Shown one piece after another: positions 18,520 through 28,829 of a DNA stretch of 64,000 nucleotides. This DNA comes from Amaricoccus sp. (GTDB lineage Bacteria; Pseudomonadota; Alphaproteobacteria; Rhodobacterales; Rhodobacteraceae): contig NZ_JAGOMQ010000010.1 in assembly GCF_017993425.1 (NCBI RefSeq), forward strand, positions 1 to 64,000. Direction: 5' to 3'. The position numbers and the translations under genes are program-made. How positions within the stretch are numbered: position 1 is the stretch's first letter; each line of letters opens with the position of its first letter. The notes beneath the pieces were generated by a model. That model was not told the origin of the DNA and searched no databases. It saw only the letters and a list, made by a program, of their open reading frames with translations.

Positions 18520-19125
18520 TCATGCCGCCGCGCGCTCGTCCCCGGCGCGGGCGGACATCGTGGCGCGGGTCCACCAGTCGAGGTCGTCGAGCATCGCCTT
18601 CGCTGCGGGCAGGATGTTGCCCTCGATCTCGGCGATCGGCGCGTTCTGCCCCATCGGATGCACCTTGAAGAAATCCACGCCGCCGATATGCACGCCGTGC
18701 CGGATCGGAACCATCTGCAGCTCGATCGCGATGGTGCGCAGGTGCTCCGCCGCCCGCGCGCCGCCCACCGAGCCGTAGCCGAGCACCGCCGCCGGCTTGC
18801 GCACCCACTCCTTGTAGGCCTGGTCGAGCGCGTTCTTCAGGGAGCCCGGGATCGAGCGGTTGTATTCCGAGGTCACGAAGATGAACCCGTCGAAGCCCGC
18901 GAGCTTCTCCTGCCACGCCGCCGCGCGCGCATCCTCGCTCGGAACCCAGGCGTTCGACGCCTTCTCGTTGAAGAGCGGCAGGTCGAAGTCGCGCAGGTCG
19001 ACCAGCTCCACCTCCCAGTCGTTGCGCTGCTGCGCGAGATCGTGGATCCACTGCGCCGGCTTGTCGGCGAAGCGCGAATCGCGCGTCGAGCCGATGATGA
19101 CGGCGATGCGGGGCTTGTCGGTCAT
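18520..19125 (-). CDS. NADPH-dependent FMN reductase family protein
   Basis: 201 residues, flavodoxin-like fold. FMN-phosphate loop IGSTRDSRFADKPAQW is at about 10-25, the second flavin motif TSEYNRSIPGSLKNALD at about 90-106, and GYGSVGGARAAEHLR at about 120. Members reduce quinones, azo compounds or FMN with NADPH. ATG 19125 is preceded by AGAGGAGACC. It is divergently transcribed from an hxlR gene 81 bp away, the common arrangement in which the HxlR protein represses the reductase and is relieved by reactive electrophiles or quinones. That link is inference from position and family. Confidence 0.9.
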   Translation of the reverse strand: MTDKPRIAVIIGSTRDSRFADKPAQWIHDLAQQRNDWEVELVDLRDFDLPLFNEKASNAWVPSEDARAAAWQEKLAGFDGFIFVTSEYNRSIPGSLKNALDQAYKEWVRKPAAVLGYGSVGGARAAEHLRTIAIELQMVPIRHGVHIGGVDFFKVHPMGQNAPIAEIEGNILPAAKAMLDDLDWWTRATMSARAGDERAAA

Positions 19126-19206
19126 GGCGGTCTCCTCTTGAAACTGGTATAATTCCGTCACCAGGTGAGTTAGCGATAGCGGCGAAGCGGTCAAGAGGGC
19201 ACGTCC
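19126..19206. promoter_or_regulatory. Divergent promoter with candidate HxlR operator
   Basis: The 81-bp gap between reductase and hxlR holds an inverted repeat CTGGT (19144-19148) and ACCAG (19160-19164) with an 11-bp spacer. Inside it lies TATAAT (19148-19153), a perfect -10 consensus on the plus strand. Read on the minus strand, TATACC is a possible -10 with CTAACT about 16 bp upstream. A repressor bound here would cover the reductase promoter. The pairing of site and HxlR is inferred. Confidence 0.5.
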
Positions 19207-19620
19207 ATGGCGCCAGGTGAGCACGACGAAACCGCCTGCGCGCGGATCAGCGAGCTGCTCGCCCGCGTCGGCGACAAGTGGACCGTGCTGGTCATCCGCC
19301 ACCTCGGCGCCGGCCCGACCCGCTTCAACGCGCTGAAGCGCCAGATCGGCGACATCTCGCAGAAGATGCTCGCCACCACGCTGCGCAGCCTCGAGCGCGA
19401 CGGCTTCGTCACCCGCTCGGTCACGCCCACCACGCCGCCCCAGGTCGAGTACGCGCTGACCGACCTTGGCTACAGCCTGCTCGGCCCGGTCTGCGCGCTG
19501 GCCCGCTGGACGATCGAGAACGCCGAGCGCATCGAGGCGGCGCGCCGCGCCTTCGCCGCCCGCGAGGGCGCGGCGCAGCCCTTGCGGACGCCGGCGCCGC
19601 ATGATCTCTGGCGCGCATGA
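19207..19620 (+). CDS. HxlR-family transcriptional regulator
   Basis: 137 residues with a winged helix-turn-helix. HxlR marks: an N-terminal Cys ([19 protein letters not shown], here [11 protein letters not shown] then ARVGDKWT), [28 protein letters not shown] ([17 protein letters not shown] then [11 protein letters not shown]) and [16 protein letters not shown]. The single conserved Cys can sense electrophiles in relatives such as HypR or QorR. It probably controls the divergent FMN reductase. Its stop overlaps the ATG of cobT by four bases (ATGA), so cobT would be translated from the same message, although the two share no obvious function. Confidence 0.9.
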   Translation: MAPGEHDETACARISELLARVGDKWTVLVIRHLGAGPTRFNALKRQIGDISQKMLATTLRSLERDGFVTRSVTPTTPPQVEYALTDLGYSLLGPVCALARWTIENAERIEAARRAFAAREGAAQPLRTPAPHDLWRA

Positions 19621-21491
19621 CCAAGCCCGCCGACAATCCCGCCGAGCCGTTCAAGAAGGCGCTCGCCGAGGCGACGCGCGCCATGGCCGGCCAGCCGGAG
19701 CTCTCCGTCGCCTTCTCGGTCGACCCCCCCGGCTACGCCGGCGGCAACATGCGCCTGCCCCAGGTGACGCGGCGGATGACCCGCGACGAGGTCATGCTCG
19801 CCCGCGGAGTCGCCGACGCCTACGCCCTGCGCCTGCGCTACCACAGCGACGCCACCCACCGCCGCTACGCCCCGCACGGCGAGACCGCGGCCGCGCTCTT
19901 CGACGCCATGGAGACGGCCCGCTGCGAGGCGATGGGCGCGCGCGCGATGCCCGGCACCGCCGGCAACATCGACGCCAAGATCGCCGAGGAGGCCCGGCGC
20001 ATGGGCTACGCCGAGATCACCGACCCGGCCCGCGCCCCCCTCGCCGTCGCCGCGGGCTATCTCGTGCGCGAGATCGCCACCGAGCGGGCGCTGCCCCGCG
20101 GCGCCGCCAACGTGCTCAACCTCTGGCGCGGCTTCCTCGACAGCCACGCCGGCGGCGCCATGAGCGGCGTCGACGCGGTGCTCGACGACCAGCAGGCCTT
20201 CGCCCGCTTTGCCCGCCGGGTGATCGAGGACCTGGGCTACGGCGACGAGCTCGGCGACGACCCCGACGCGGACGAGCCCGAGGACGAGGCCGGCGAGCCG
20301 GACGAGGACGAGACCGGCGAGGAGAACGAGAGCGGCGGCGACGCCGACGACGACGGCTCCGAGGACTCGACCGCCGAGGAGGAGAGCGCCGAGGCGCAGC
20401 CGGATTCCCGCGCCGTGCAGGCCGCCCTTTCCGACGCCGAGGAGGCCGACCTTGCCGACGACGCCGATCTCGAGGAGGGCGAGCCCCCCGACGACCGCCC
20501 GCCCCCGCCGCATTCCGAGGCCGATCCCGGCTACAAGGTCTGGACGACGAGGTTCGACGAGGAGATCGCCGCCGACGACCTCGCCGACGCGCTGGAGCTC
20601 GAACGCCTGCGCGCCTATCTCGACCAGCAGCTCGAGCCGCTGAAGGGCGCCGTCGCGCGCCTCGCCAACCGCCTGCAGCGCCGCCTCCAGGCCCAGCAGA
20701 ACCGCGCCTGGGAATTCGACCTCGAGGAGGGCACGCTCGACGCCGGCCGCCTCGCCCGGGTCGTCGCGAACCCGATGACCCCGCTCAGCTTCAAGCGCGA
20801 GCGCGACACCGACTTCCGCGACACCGTCGTGTCGCTCCTCATCGACAATTCCGGCTCGATGCGCGGCCGGCCGATCTCGATCGCCGCCATCTCGGCGGAC
20901 GTGCTGGCGCGGACGCTGGAGCGCTGCCAGGTCAAGGTCGAGATCCTCGGCTTCACCACCCGCGCCTGGAAGGGTGGCCAGAGCCGCGAGACCTGGCTCG
21001 CCGCCCAGCGTCCCCCCTCCCCGGGCCGCCTGAACGACCTCCGCCACATCGTCTACAAGCCCGCCGACGCGCCCTGGCGGCGGGCGCGCGCCAATCTCGG
21101 CCTGATGATGAAGGAGGGGCTCCTCAAGGAGAACATCGACGGCGAGGCGCTGGAATGGGCCCACCGCCGCCTGACCGGCCGGCCGGAGGCGCGGCGCATC
21201 CTCATGGTGATCTCCGACGGCGCCCCTGTCGACGACTCGACCCTGTCGGTCAACCCGGCGACCTACCTCGAGCGCCACCTCCGCGACGTCATCGCCATGA
21301 TCGAGCGCCGCCGCCAGGTCGAGCTGATCGCCATCGGCATCGGCCACGACGTGACCCGCTACTACACCCGCGCGGTCACCATCACCGACGTCGAGCAGCT
21401 CGCCGGCGCGATGACCGAGCAGCTGGCCTCGCTCTTCGACAACGATCCCGTCCGCGGCCCCCGCGGCCGCCTCCAGCGTCGCGGCCGGTAG
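19617..21491 (+). CDS. cobT: Cobaltochelatase subunit CobT
   Basis: 624 residues. CobT joins CobS in a chaperone-like AAA+ ring that drives CobN to insert cobalt into hydrogenobyrinic acid a,c-diamide in the aerobic cobalamin pathway. Visible parts: an N-terminal region (1-215), a very acidic linker with runs of Glu and Asp (about 215-290), and a C-terminal von Willebrand A domain with the MIDAS motif [10 protein letters not shown] (about 405-414) and further VWA strands ([27 protein letters not shown]). The acidic linker is typical. cobS, usually adjacent, is not in the window. The start overlaps hxlR. Cobalamin is needed by the Ecm encoded at 54.9 kb. Confidence 0.93.
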   Translation: MTKPADNPAEPFKKALAEATRAMAGQPELSVAFSVDPPGYAGGNMRLPQVTRRMTRDEVMLARGVADAYALRLRYHSDATHRRYAPHGETAAALFDAMETARCEAMGARAMPGTAGNIDAKIAEEARRMGYAEITDPARAPLAVAAGYLVREIATERALPRGAANVLNLWRGFLDSHAGGAMSGVDAVLDDQQAFARFARRVIEDLGYGDELGDDPDADEPEDEAGEPDEDETGEENESGGDADDDGSEDSTAEEESAEAQPDSRAVQAALSDAEEADLADDADLEEGEPPDDRPPPPHSEADPGYKVWTTRFDEEIAADDLADALELERLRAYLDQQLEPLKGAVARLANRLQRRLQAQQNRAWEFDLEEGTLDAGRLARVVANPMTPLSFKRERDTDFRDTVVSLLIDNSGSMRGRPISIAAISADVLARTLERCQVKVEILGFTTRAWKGGQSRETWLAAQRPPSPGRLNDLRHIVYKPADAPWRRARANLGLMMKEGLLKENIDGEALEWAHRRLTGRPEARRILMVISDGAPVDDSTLSVNPATYLERHLRDVIAMIERRRQVELIAIGIGHDVTRYYTRAVTITDVEQLAGAMTEQLASLFDNDPVRGPRGRLQRRGR

Positions 21492-21548
21492 CGGCGCCGG
21501 TCCCTCGGACAGCGCCGCGCTCCCCCAGTACGGGACCGGAGCCGCGGC

Positions 21549-23138
21549 TCAGTGCCGGAAGTGCCGCATCCCCGTGAGGACCATGGCGAGCCCCGCCTCG
21601 TCGGCGGCGGCGATCACCTCGGCGTCACGCAGCGAGCCCCCCGGCTGGATCACGGCCGTCGCGCCAGCCTCCGCGAGCGTAAGCACGCCGTCCGGGAACG
21701 GGAAGAACGCGTCCGACGCCGCGACCGACCCGACCGTCGGCGGCTCGGCGAGCCCCAGCGCCTCGGCCATGTCGGCGGCCTTGCGCGCCGCGATGCGCGC
21801 GCTGTCCACCCGGCTCATCTGGCCGGCGCCGATCCCCACCGTCGCGCCGCCGCGGGCATAGACGATGGCGTTCGACTTCACGTGCTTCGCCACCCGCCAG
21901 GCGAAGAGCAGGTCCGCGAGCTCCGCCTCCGTCGGCGCCCGCCTCGTCGCCACCTGCAACGCCGCCGGGCTGATCCGCCCGGCGTCGCGGTCCTGCACCA
22001 GGAACCCGCCCGAGACCTGCCGCCACGCGAGCCCCGGCGCCGCCGGGTCGGGCGCCGCGCCCGCGGTCAGCAGGCGCAGGTTCTTGCGCGTCGCGAGCAG
22101 TTCCGCCGCCTCCGCCGACACCGACGGCGCGATGACCACCTCGGTGAAGATCTCCGCCACGGCCGCCGCGGCCGCCGCATCGAGCTCGCCGTTGAACGCG
22201 ACCACGCCCCCGAAGGCCGAGACCCGGTCGCAGTCGTAGGCCGCCCGATACGCCGCCTCGAGCGTCGCGCCCCCGGCCACGCCGCAGGGATTGGCGTGCT
22301 TGACGATCACGCAGGCCGGCCCCTCCGCCGCCGGGAACTCCGACGCGAGCTCCCAGGCCGCGTCGGCGTCGTTGATGTTGTTGTAGCTCAGCTCCTTGCC
22401 CTGGCGCTGGTGCGCGCCGGCGATCCCCGACCGCGAGCCGTCGATGTAGAAAGCAGCGCGCTGGTGCGGGTTCTCGCCGTAGCGCAGCCCCTGCGCCAGC
22501 CGCCCCGAGAACACCCGCCGCCGCGGCGTCGCCTCGCCGATCGCGCCGGCGAGCCAGCCCGACACCCGCGCGTCATAGGCCGCCGTCCGCCCGTAGGCAG
22601 TGAGCGCGCAGGCCCGCCGGAAGGCGATCCCCGTCCCGCCGCCCGTCCGCTCGAACTCCGCGAGGAACGGCGCGTAGTCCGCCACGTCGGTCAGCACCGT
22701 GACGAAGGCGTGGTTCTTCGCCGCCGCCCGCAGCATCGCCGGCCCGCCGATGTCGATGTTCTCGACGCAGGTCGCATAATCCGCCCCGCTCGCCGCCGTC
22801 GCCTCGAACGGGTAGAGGTTGACGACGAGGAGGTCGATCTCGCCGATCCCGTGCTCCGCCAGCGCCGCCTTGTGCGCCGGGTCGTCGCGCAGCGCCAGCA
22901 GGCCCCCGTGCACCGCCGGGTGCAGCGTCTTGACCCGCCCGCCCAGCATCTCCGGGAACGCCGTCGCCTCGGCGACGTCGCGCACGGGCACGCCGCCCTC
23001 GCGCAGCGCCGCCGCGGTGCCGCCGGTCGAGAGGATCTCCACCCCCGCCTCGGCCAACCGCGCCGCCAGCGGCAAGAGCCCGGTCTTGTCGGAGACCGAC
23101 AAGAGGGCGCGGGCGATCTTGACGATCTTCTCAGGCAT
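21549..23138 (-). CDS. purH: Bifunctional AICAR transformylase/IMP cyclohydrolase
   Basis: 529 residues, the standard length. It catalyses the last two steps of purine synthesis: formylation of AICAR with 10-formyl-THF and ring closure to IMP. The N-terminal MGS-like cyclohydrolase domain (about 1-195) contains [26 protein letters not shown] and [16 protein letters not shown]. The C-terminal transformylase has [14 protein letters not shown], the catalytic [12 protein letters not shown] and [13 protein letters not shown] 23138, 33 bp after the heparinase-like gene stop; it is the last gene of the htpX-rsmB-heparinase-purH run, an order familiar in Rhodobacteraceae. Confidence 0.97.
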   Translation of the reverse strand: MPEKIVKIARALLSVSDKTGLLPLAARLAEAGVEILSTGGTAAALREGGVPVRDVAEATAFPEMLGGRVKTLHPAVHGGLLALRDDPAHKAALAEHGIGEIDLLVVNLYPFEATAASGADYATCVENIDIGGPAMLRAAAKNHAFVTVLTDVADYAPFLAEFERTGGGTGIAFRRACALTAYGRTAAYDARVSGWLAGAIGEATPRRRVFSGRLAQGLRYGENPHQRAAFYIDGSRSGIAGAHQRQGKELSYNNINDADAAWELASEFPAAEGPACVIVKHANPCGVAGGATLEAAYRAAYDCDRVSAFGGVVAFNGELDAAAAAAVAEIFTEVVIAPSVSAEAAELLATRKNLRLLTAGAAPDPAAPGLAWRQVSGGFLVQDRDAGRISPAALQVATRRAPTEAELADLLFAWRVAKHVKSNAIVYARGGATVGIGAGQMSRVDSARIAARKAADMAEALGLAEPPTVGSVAASDAFFPFPDGVLTLAEAGATAVIQPGGSLRDAEVIAAADEAGLAMVLTGMRHFRH

Positions 23139-23171
23139 CGGTCGGGCTCCGAGCTTCTGGGCGCGGCCGCC

Positions 23172-24896
23172 TCAGCGCGGCTCGGCCCGGACGGCCCTCG
23201 GCGCGTCGAGGACGCGGAGGAAGGACCAGGTGACCTGGCCGAGATACTCGACCACCTCGGAGCGCACAACCACCTGCCGGGTCCGCCGCGGGGCCGCGGC
23301 GGCCGGATCGTGCCAGACCGATTCCTCGACCGCGACCTCGCCGCCGCCGGCCCGGAACTCCCAGGCCTCGCCCCCCGGCAGCTTCAGCAGCGGCGCCTGC
23401 GGATCGTCCTCCACGACCGCCACGTCCGGGTGCAGGTGGAACCGCGTCGCGAATCCGAGCCGCCCCCCCGCCGCCCGCGCGGCCCGGTCGTAGGTCTCGC
23501 GCGCCCGCGCGTCGGTGACCGTCAGGATCTCCTCGCCCCGCGCCTCGCCCCCCCGCGCGTCGACGAAGATCCGCCGCTCGTGCAGGAGCCCCTTGCCCGC
23601 GACATAGCCGTCATGGGTGGCGAGGAGCCACATCCCTGTCGCGTCCTGCGCCAGCCGCACCGAGACGAGGGTCGGCCCCGCGACCAGCGCCCCCCCGGCG
23701 AAGCCCGCCGAGGACGCGCCGTCCACCTCCACCGTCGAATGCGCCCGCGTCTGCCGCGACGCCAGCGCCGCCGGCGGCCCGAACGCCCCGCCCGGCCCCT
23801 GGCCGGTCACCAGCGGCTGCCGGCCGACGCTCATCTCGAAGCCGAGCGTCCCGGCATGGGCGGTCGCCGCCGCCGCGCCGCCCGGCGGGGCCGCCCCGTC
23901 CATCACCAGCACGATGCGCCCGCCCGTCAGCCGGGCGAAGCCCATCGGCAGCCGCGGTCGCGGCTGCGTCTCCAGCCGCAGCTCGGCCAGCGCCTTGTCG
24001 ATGGCGATGGCGTCCCAGCCGCCGCCGCCGTGGAACCGCGCCACCGTCCCGTCGCCCATGCGCAGCGGCCGGAGCGTCGGCACCAGCCGCACGATCGCCC
24101 CGAGATGCGCCGCCGACGCGCCGCTCCCGCCGTCTTCCAGCAGCCGCGCCGTCCAGGTCAGCAGCGCCAGCACCCGCGCCAGCTCCTCCGGGCTGCGCGC
24201 CGCGAGCTCGCCCTCGCGGCCGACCATCGCCTCGGCGAGCTCGCCCATCCGCTCCACCGCCGCGCGCGCGCCGGCGTCCGGCAGCGCCCGTCCGGTCCAC
24301 ACGAGCCCCGCGAGCGCCCGCAGCCGCGGCAGGCCCGCCGCCGCCCGCGGCCAGGCCCGCGCGAGGTAGCGCTGATGCGCGCCGAGCGCCCGCCAGAACG
24401 CCGCCTCGGCCGGTCGGTCGGCGCCCTCGACCAGGAGCCGCGCATGCGCCACCCAGCGCATCGCCCGCGCGCCCGCCAGCTCCGGCTCCCAGCCCGGCCC
24501 GGCGCCGCCGCCGAAGCGGCGGATCCAGTCCTGCGTCCAGCCCTGCGCCAGCGTTCGCGCCGGCCGGTTGCCGAGCGCCGCGAGGTCGTCGAGCCAGCCG
24601 AACCCCTGCCGCGCCGGCTCGATCCGCGGGTCGAGCCCGACCGCGTCCCAGATCGGCCGGCCGGCCAGCGCAATCTCGCGCCCCGCCACCGCCCAGACGT
24701 CGCCGACCAGCCGCGACCCCCGGTCCGCCTCGCCGAGATACATCGGCTCCGGCAGGTTCATCCCCGCCGCCCCGCGCGCCCCGAGCCACGCCCGCCGAAC
24801 CGCCAGCCGGTCGCGCAGCCGTCCGGCCGGGGCGAGGATGCGCGCGGAGAGCGTCTTGTCGGTCAATCCGTTCCGCAGCCCCTCGCGCCCACACAC
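23172..24896 (-). CDS. Heparinase II/III-family protein
   Basis: 574 residues. The N-terminal half is an alpha-alpha toroid (LGEADRGSRLVGDVW, RWVAHARLLVEGADRP, RYLARAWPRAAAG). The C-terminal half is the beta-sandwich of heparinase II/III (FHGGGGWDA, TLGFEMSVGRQPLVTG, AHSTVEVDG, ATHDGYVAGKGLLHER). Although named after polysaccharide lyases, alphaproteobacterial members in this purH neighbourhood have no proven substrate; a cell-envelope polysaccharide is plausible. No signal peptide is seen. I use the GTG at 24896, the furthest upstream start; a start a few residues later is equally possible. The 223-bp gap to rsmB shows nothing I recognise. Confidence 0.82.
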   Translation of the reverse strand: MCGREGLRNGLTDKTLSARILAPAGRLRDRLAVRRAWLGARGAAGMNLPEPMYLGEADRGSRLVGDVWAVAGREIALAGRPIWDAVGLDPRIEPARQGFGWLDDLAALGNRPARTLAQGWTQDWIRRFGGGAGPGWEPELAGARAMRWVAHARLLVEGADRPAEAAFWRALGAHQRYLARAWPRAAAGLPRLRALAGLVWTGRALPDAGARAAVERMGELAEAMVGREGELAARSPEELARVLALLTWTARLLEDGGSGASAAHLGAIVRLVPTLRPLRMGDGTVARFHGGGGWDAIAIDKALAELRLETQPRPRLPMGFARLTGGRIVLVMDGAAPPGGAAAATAHAGTLGFEMSVGRQPLVTGQGPGGAFGPPAALASRQTRAHSTVEVDGASSAGFAGGALVAGPTLVSVRLAQDATGMWLLATHDGYVAGKGLLHERRIFVDARGGEARGEEILTVTDARARETYDRAARAAGGRLGFATRFHLHPDVAVVEDDPQAPLLKLPGGEAWEFRAGGGEVAVEESVWHDPAAAAPRRTRQVVVRSEVVEYLGQVTWSFLRVLDAPRAVRAEPR

Positions 24897-25119
24897 GCAC
24901 CCCGAGCTTAGGTCGGGCCGCCCGCCCTGTCACCCGGCACGTGTCCCGCCGGCTGAATCACGTCCCCGCGCAAAAATCCATCGGGATCAGCGGCCTAGCT
25001 GGCGCCCGTCCCGGGCTGCCGCCCCCTTGGAGCCGCGGCGCCGCTCGAGGACGCCGGCGCGTCACGATTGGCCGTCAGGGGTGCCATGCCGCCAGAGCCG
25101 CACGGCCCGCACGCGCGCC

Positions 25120-26391
25120 TCACCCCGCCTTCTCGAACAGCGCCGCATAGAATCCGTCCACCCCCCCGCGCTCCGCCCAGAAGTCCGGGCGCAGCCGCAG
25201 GGCGCCGGTCGCGTCGATCCACCCGTCCGGCACGCCCAGCGCCGCGGCGTCCGCCGCGACCCGCCGGGCCTCCGGACGGGCGGCGGCGAAGGCGGCGGCC
25301 TGGTCCTCGCCCTCGGCGGGCAGGATCGAGCAGGTGGCGAAGACGAGCCGCCCCCCCGGCGCAAGCCAGTCCCAGGCCCGCGCCAGCAACCCCGCCTGCA
25401 CCTCCCGCAGCGGCCCGAGGTCGCGCGGCAGATGCGGCAGGTCGGGATGGCGGCGCGTCGTCCCGCTCGCCGAGCACGGCGCGTCGAGCAAAATCGCGTC
25501 GAACTCCGCCTCGGGCTCCCAGCGCAGGGCGTCCGCCGCCACCACCCGCGCGGCGAGCCCCGTCCGCGCCAGGTTCTCCTTCAGCCGGGCGAGCCGCGGC
25601 CCCGACAGGTCGAGCGCCGTCGTCTCCGCCCCCGCGGCGGCGAGCTGCAGCGTCTTGCCCCCCGGCGCCGCGCAGAGGTCGAGCGCCCGCCGCCCCGGCG
25701 CCGGGGCCAGCAGTCGCGCCGGCAGCGCCGCGCCGGCGTCCTGCACCCACCACGCCCCCTCGGCGAAGCCCGGCAGCGCCGAGACCTGCCCGCCCGCCTC
25801 GCGCCGCAACCCGCCGGTCGGCAGCACCTCGGCCCCCAGCGCCTCCGCCCAGCGGGGCGCCTCGGCGGGGTCGCGCAGCGTCAAGTCGAGCGGCGCCGGC
25901 CGCCGTTGCGCCGCCTCCATCGCCGCGACCGCCGCCGCGCCCCAGGCCTCCCGCGCCGGCCCCGCGAGCCACTCCGGCAGGCCGCCCTCCGGCGCCGCCG
26001 TCCAGGCCCCGGCGTCCGCCGCCACCTTGCGGCCGACGGCGTTGACCAGCCCGGCGAGATGCGCAGCCTTGCGATGCGCCTGCACCAGCCGCACCGCGCC
26101 GTCGACGGCGGCATGGGGCGGCGTCCCGTCGAGGAACACCTCCGCCGCGGCGAGGCGCAGCGCATGACGCGCCGCCGCCGGCGGCGGCTTGCGCAGGTAG
26201 GGGGCGATCACCGCGTCGATCCGGCCGAGGTGGCGCAGCGTCTCGGCGGCGAGCCGCTGCGCGCGGGCCCGCTCCGCCGGCGCCAGCGCGCCGAGCGACC
26301 CGGCCTGGTCGGCGAGGGTGCGACGCTCGTCCAGTACACCGGCGACGAGCGCCGCCGCCGCGGCGCGCGCCGCGTGTCCGGGCGAGCTCAC
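25120..26391 (-). CDS. rsmB: 16S rRNA m5C967 methyltransferase RsmB family
   Basis: 423 residues. RsmB methylates C967 of 16S rRNA with S-adenosylmethionine. An N-terminal NusB-like helical domain (about 1-140) is followed by a Rossmann methyltransferase domain with the SAM loop [15 protein letters not shown], the motif [13 protein letters not shown] (general Cys) and motif [15 protein letters not shown] with the nucleophilic Cys. The start is a GTG at 26391 that overlaps the htpX stop by four bases (GTGA), a clear case of translational coupling. The frame is open much further upstream, but that part is antisense-like shadow of htpX. Confidence 0.93.
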   Translation of the reverse strand: MSSPGHAARAAAAALVAGVLDERRTLADQAGSLGALAPAERARAQRLAAETLRHLGRIDAVIAPYLRKPPPAAARHALRLAAAEVFLDGTPPHAAVDGAVRLVQAHRKAAHLAGLVNAVGRKVAADAGAWTAAPEGGLPEWLAGPAREAWGAAAVAAMEAAQRRPAPLDLTLRDPAEAPRWAEALGAEVLPTGGLRREAGGQVSALPGFAEGAWWVQDAGAALPARLLAPAPGRRALDLCAAPGGKTLQLAAAGAETTALDLSGPRLARLKENLARTGLAARVVAADALRWEPEAEFDAILLDAPCSASGTTRRHPDLPHLPRDLGPLREVQAGLLARAWDWLAPGGRLVFATCSILPAEGEDQAAAFAAARPEARRVAADAAALGVPDGWIDATGALRLRPDFWAERGGVDGFYAALFEKAG

Positions 26392-27395
26392 CGCATCCCG
26401 GGCCGCCGACCCGCCGACGGAATCGAGGTCGTCGTCGTCCGCGCGTCCTCGCTGCGACGGCGGAAGCGTTCCGCGCCCTCCATCCCTCCGCCGCCCATCC
26501 CCTGGCCGCCCATCCCGGCGTCCACCGTCGGCGTCGCGCCGCGCGGCATGGCGGCGGCCATCGCCTCGAGCGCGGCGATGCGGTTCTCGGTGCTCGGATG
26601 CGTGGAGAACAGGTTGTCCATCCGCGTCCCGCTGAGCGGGTTGATGATGAAGAGCGGCGCGGAGGCGGGGTTGCGCTCGGCGCTCGCCATCGGGATCCGG
26701 CCGGCATAGGCGGCGATCTTGCGCAGCGCGTCGGCGAGGCCCATCGGGTCGCGGGCGATCTCCGCGCCCATCCGGTCGGCGGCGTATTCCCGCGTCCGGC
26801 TGATCGTCATCTGGATGAGCGCCGCCGCCATCGGCGCGAACAGCACGGCGAGGATCATGCCCAAGGGCCCCAGCGGATTGCGGTCGCGATCGCCGCCGCC
26901 CCCGCCGAAGAAGAAGCCGAACTGCGCCAGCATCGAGATCGCGCCCGCCACCGTGGCGGCGATCGTCATCGTCAGCGTGTCGCGGTTCTTGATGTGGGCA
27001 AGCTCGTGGGCGATCACCCCGGCCAGCTCCTCCCGGCTCAGCGCCTGCAGGATCCCCGTCGTCGCCGCCACCGCGGCGTTCTGCGGGTTCCGCCCGGTGG
27101 CGAAGGCGTTCGGCTGGTCCTGCCGGATGATGTAGACCTTCGGCATCGGCAGGTCCGCAGCCCGCGCCAGCGCCGCGACCATGTCCCAGAGCTCCGGCGC
27201 GCTCGCCCGCGTCACGGGCTCGGCGCCGTGCATCCGCAGGACCATCTTGTCGGAGTTCCAAAAGGCGAAGGCGTTGGTGCCGATCGCGAACAAGAGCGCG
27301 ATCATCATGCCGCCGGTGCCGCCGATCAGATAGCCCACCGCCATGAACAGCGCCGTCAGCGCCGCGAGGAGCAGCATCGTCCGGAAGTAGTTCAT
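26388..27395 (-). CDS. htpX: Zinc metalloprotease HtpX
   Basis: 335 residues. HtpX is an inner-membrane M48 protease that degrades misfolded membrane proteins. Two N-terminal helices ([21 protein letters not shown], about 6-26, and [17 protein letters not shown]) precede the catalytic zinc site [13 protein letters not shown] (about 128-140), with a third ligand Glu in [13 protein letters not shown]. Two more helices lie between and after. The C-terminal tail is longer than in E. coli and Gly/Met-rich ([14 protein letters not shown]) and ends RRPGMR; this tail is variable in Alphaproteobacteria. ATG 27395. First gene of the htpX-rsmB run, divergent from the SdhAF4-like gene 59 bp away. Confidence 0.95.
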   Translation of the reverse strand: MNYFRTMLLLAALTALFMAVGYLIGGTGGMMIALLFAIGTNAFAFWNSDKMVLRMHGAEPVTRASAPELWDMVAALARAADLPMPKVYIIRQDQPNAFATGRNPQNAAVAATTGILQALSREELAGVIAHELAHIKNRDTLTMTIAATVAGAISMLAQFGFFFGGGGGDRDRNPLGPLGMILAVLFAPMAAALIQMTISRTREYAADRMGAEIARDPMGLADALRKIAAYAGRIPMASAERNPASAPLFIINPLSGTRMDNLFSTHPSTENRIAALEAMAAAMPRGATPTVDAGMGGQGMGGGGMEGAERFRRRSEDARTTTTSIPSAGRRPGMR

Positions 27396-27454
27396 TCCCT
27401 CCCGCCGCCTTTCCGCCTCTTGCCTTTCCGCCCCCGTCGAGCCATGCCGAGGCC

Positions 27455-27661
27455 ATGACCGACCCGGAATATAGGACCGCCCTCCCCGCCGAGAAAGAGG
27501 CGCGCATCGCCGCCGCGGCCGCCCGCGCGCTGGCCGAGGCCACCGCCCGCCGCGCCGCCACGCTCCCGCTCGACCTCCCGCCCGAGCTCGGCGGCCGCGA
27601 CGGCCCCGAGCCGATCCGCTTCGGCGACTGGGAAGTGAAGGGCATCGCCACCGACTTCTGA
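27455..27661 (+). CDS. DUF1674 / succinate dehydrogenase assembly factor 4-like protein
   Basis: 68 residues. The C-terminal block [18 protein letters not shown] and IATDF is the DUF1674 signature. This family includes mitochondrial SDHAF4, which binds flavinylated SdhA and helps it join SdhB while limiting oxidative damage. The N-terminal half is an Ala-rich helix ([21 protein letters not shown]). It lies far from the sdh operon (58.7-62.5 kb). The function in bacteria is inferred from the mitochondrial homologue. ATG 27455, divergent from htpX. Confidence 0.85.
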   Translation: MTDPEYRTALPAEKEARIAAAAARALAEATARRAATLPLDLPPELGGRDGPEPIRFGDWEVKGIATDF

Positions 27662-27953
27662 CCCGCCGCCGCCCTCGCGCGGCCGCTCTCGGTGGGTGTC
27701 CCGCCCGGGCTTGGGCGCGCCGACAGGCGCCGAGCGGACGCCTCCACGACGGGCGCAGGTTAATAATCGTGCTGCGCGCATTCCGCTCAACCTCTGGTCA
27801 CCGCCGCCTGCTGGCGCGGCCCCGGCAAGCTCGCGCGCTCGAGAGGGGAGCGCTCGGAACGGAACAAGCACGTCCGCGTTGCATCGCGTATCCGGCCCAC
27901 GCCATCCGCTCCGGCCGATCTTCCGCAGACGCCCCAGCAGAGGGACGACCAGA

Positions 27954-28829
27954 ATGCTCATCCGTGCCGGCTTCGAGATCGCCATCCATGTCGACGCCCC
28001 GACCCCGACGCTCTGCGCGCTGTCGCCCCATCCCGAAGGCCTCGCGCCGGTGAGCGGGACCGGCGCGGTCGAGACCGATCCGCAGGTTCCGGTGGCCACG
28101 TACCGGGACAACTTCGGCAACCGCATCAGCCGGCTGGTCCTGCCGGCGGGCGGGGCGACGTTGACCTCCGACTTCGTCGTCGCCCACGACGGCTCCGCCG
28201 ACCCGGTCGCGCCGGACGCGCGCGAGGCGACCGTCGACCAGCTCCCCGACGCCACCCTGCGCTTCCTGATGCCGAGCCGCTTCTGCGAATCGGACCTGCT
28301 CGGGGCCGAAGCCTGGAGCCTCTTCGGCGGCGTCGAGCCGGGCTGGGCGCGGGTGCAGGCGATCTGTGACTTCGTCCACGACCACATCAGCTTCGGCTAC
28401 GGCTACGGCAGCCCGACCAAGACGGCCGCGGACGCGATGCGCGAGGGCCGGGGCGTCTGCCGGGACTTCGCGCACCTCTCGATCGCGCTCTGCCGCGCCA
28501 TGAACATCCCGGCCCGCTACGCCAGCGGCTACCTCGGCGACATCGGCATTCCGCCGAACCCCGACCCGATGGACTTCTGCGCCTGGTTCGAGGTCTGGCT
28601 GGGCGGCCGCTGGCACACCTTCGACGCCCGCTACAACACGCCCCGAATCGGCCGCATCCTGATGGTCCGCGGCCGCGACGCCGCCGACACCGCGATGATC
28701 GCCTCCTTCGGCCAGCACCGGATCGCCGGCTTCAAGGTCTGGTGCGACGAGGTAGCCGGCGCGATCGAGCGCCCCGGCCCGAGCCTTTCCCTCAACGGAA
28801 CGGGCCTGCGCGAGCCCGCCTATGCCTGA
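27954..28829 (+). CDS. Transglutaminase-like family protein, copy 1
   Basis: 291 residues. An N-terminal beta domain (about 1-130, with TYRDNFGNRISRLVLPAGG) precedes a transglutaminase-like cysteine protease core. GVCRDFAHLSIALCR (about 172-186) holds the nucleophilic Cys, and FDARYNTPRIGRI the Asp region. The canonical family has His-x-Trp two strands earlier; here the spot reads FCAWFEV, so the His is replaced, while a His occurs in RWHTFD. Activity is therefore uncertain. The start at ATG 27954 follows AGAGGGACGACC. It converges on the helicase gene, overlapping it by 10 bp. A paralogue lies at 57.8-58.6 kb. Confidence 0.85.
   Translation: MLIRAGFEIAIHVDAPTPTLCALSPHPEGLAPVSGTGAVETDPQVPVATYRDNFGNRISRLVLPAGGATLTSDFVVAHDGSADPVAPDAREATVDQLPDATLRFLMPSRFCESDLLGAEAWSLFGGVEPGWARVQAICDFVHDHISFGYGYGSPTKTAADAMREGRGVCRDFAHLSIALCRAMNIPARYASGYLGDIGIPPNPDPMDFCAWFEVWLGGRWHTFDARYNTPRIGRILMVRGRDAADTAMIASFGQHRIAGFKVWCDEVAGAIERPGPSLSLNGTGLREPAYA

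Noticed and set aside
17298..18668. 456-codon plus-strand frame across the VPLPA relic and SRPBCC gene
   Set aside because: Arg/Pro-rich translation crossing several real features and a terminator.
21552..24911. 1,119-codon plus-strand frame opposite purH and the heparinase-like gene
   Set aside because: Arg- and Pro-rich shadow across two real genes and their gap.
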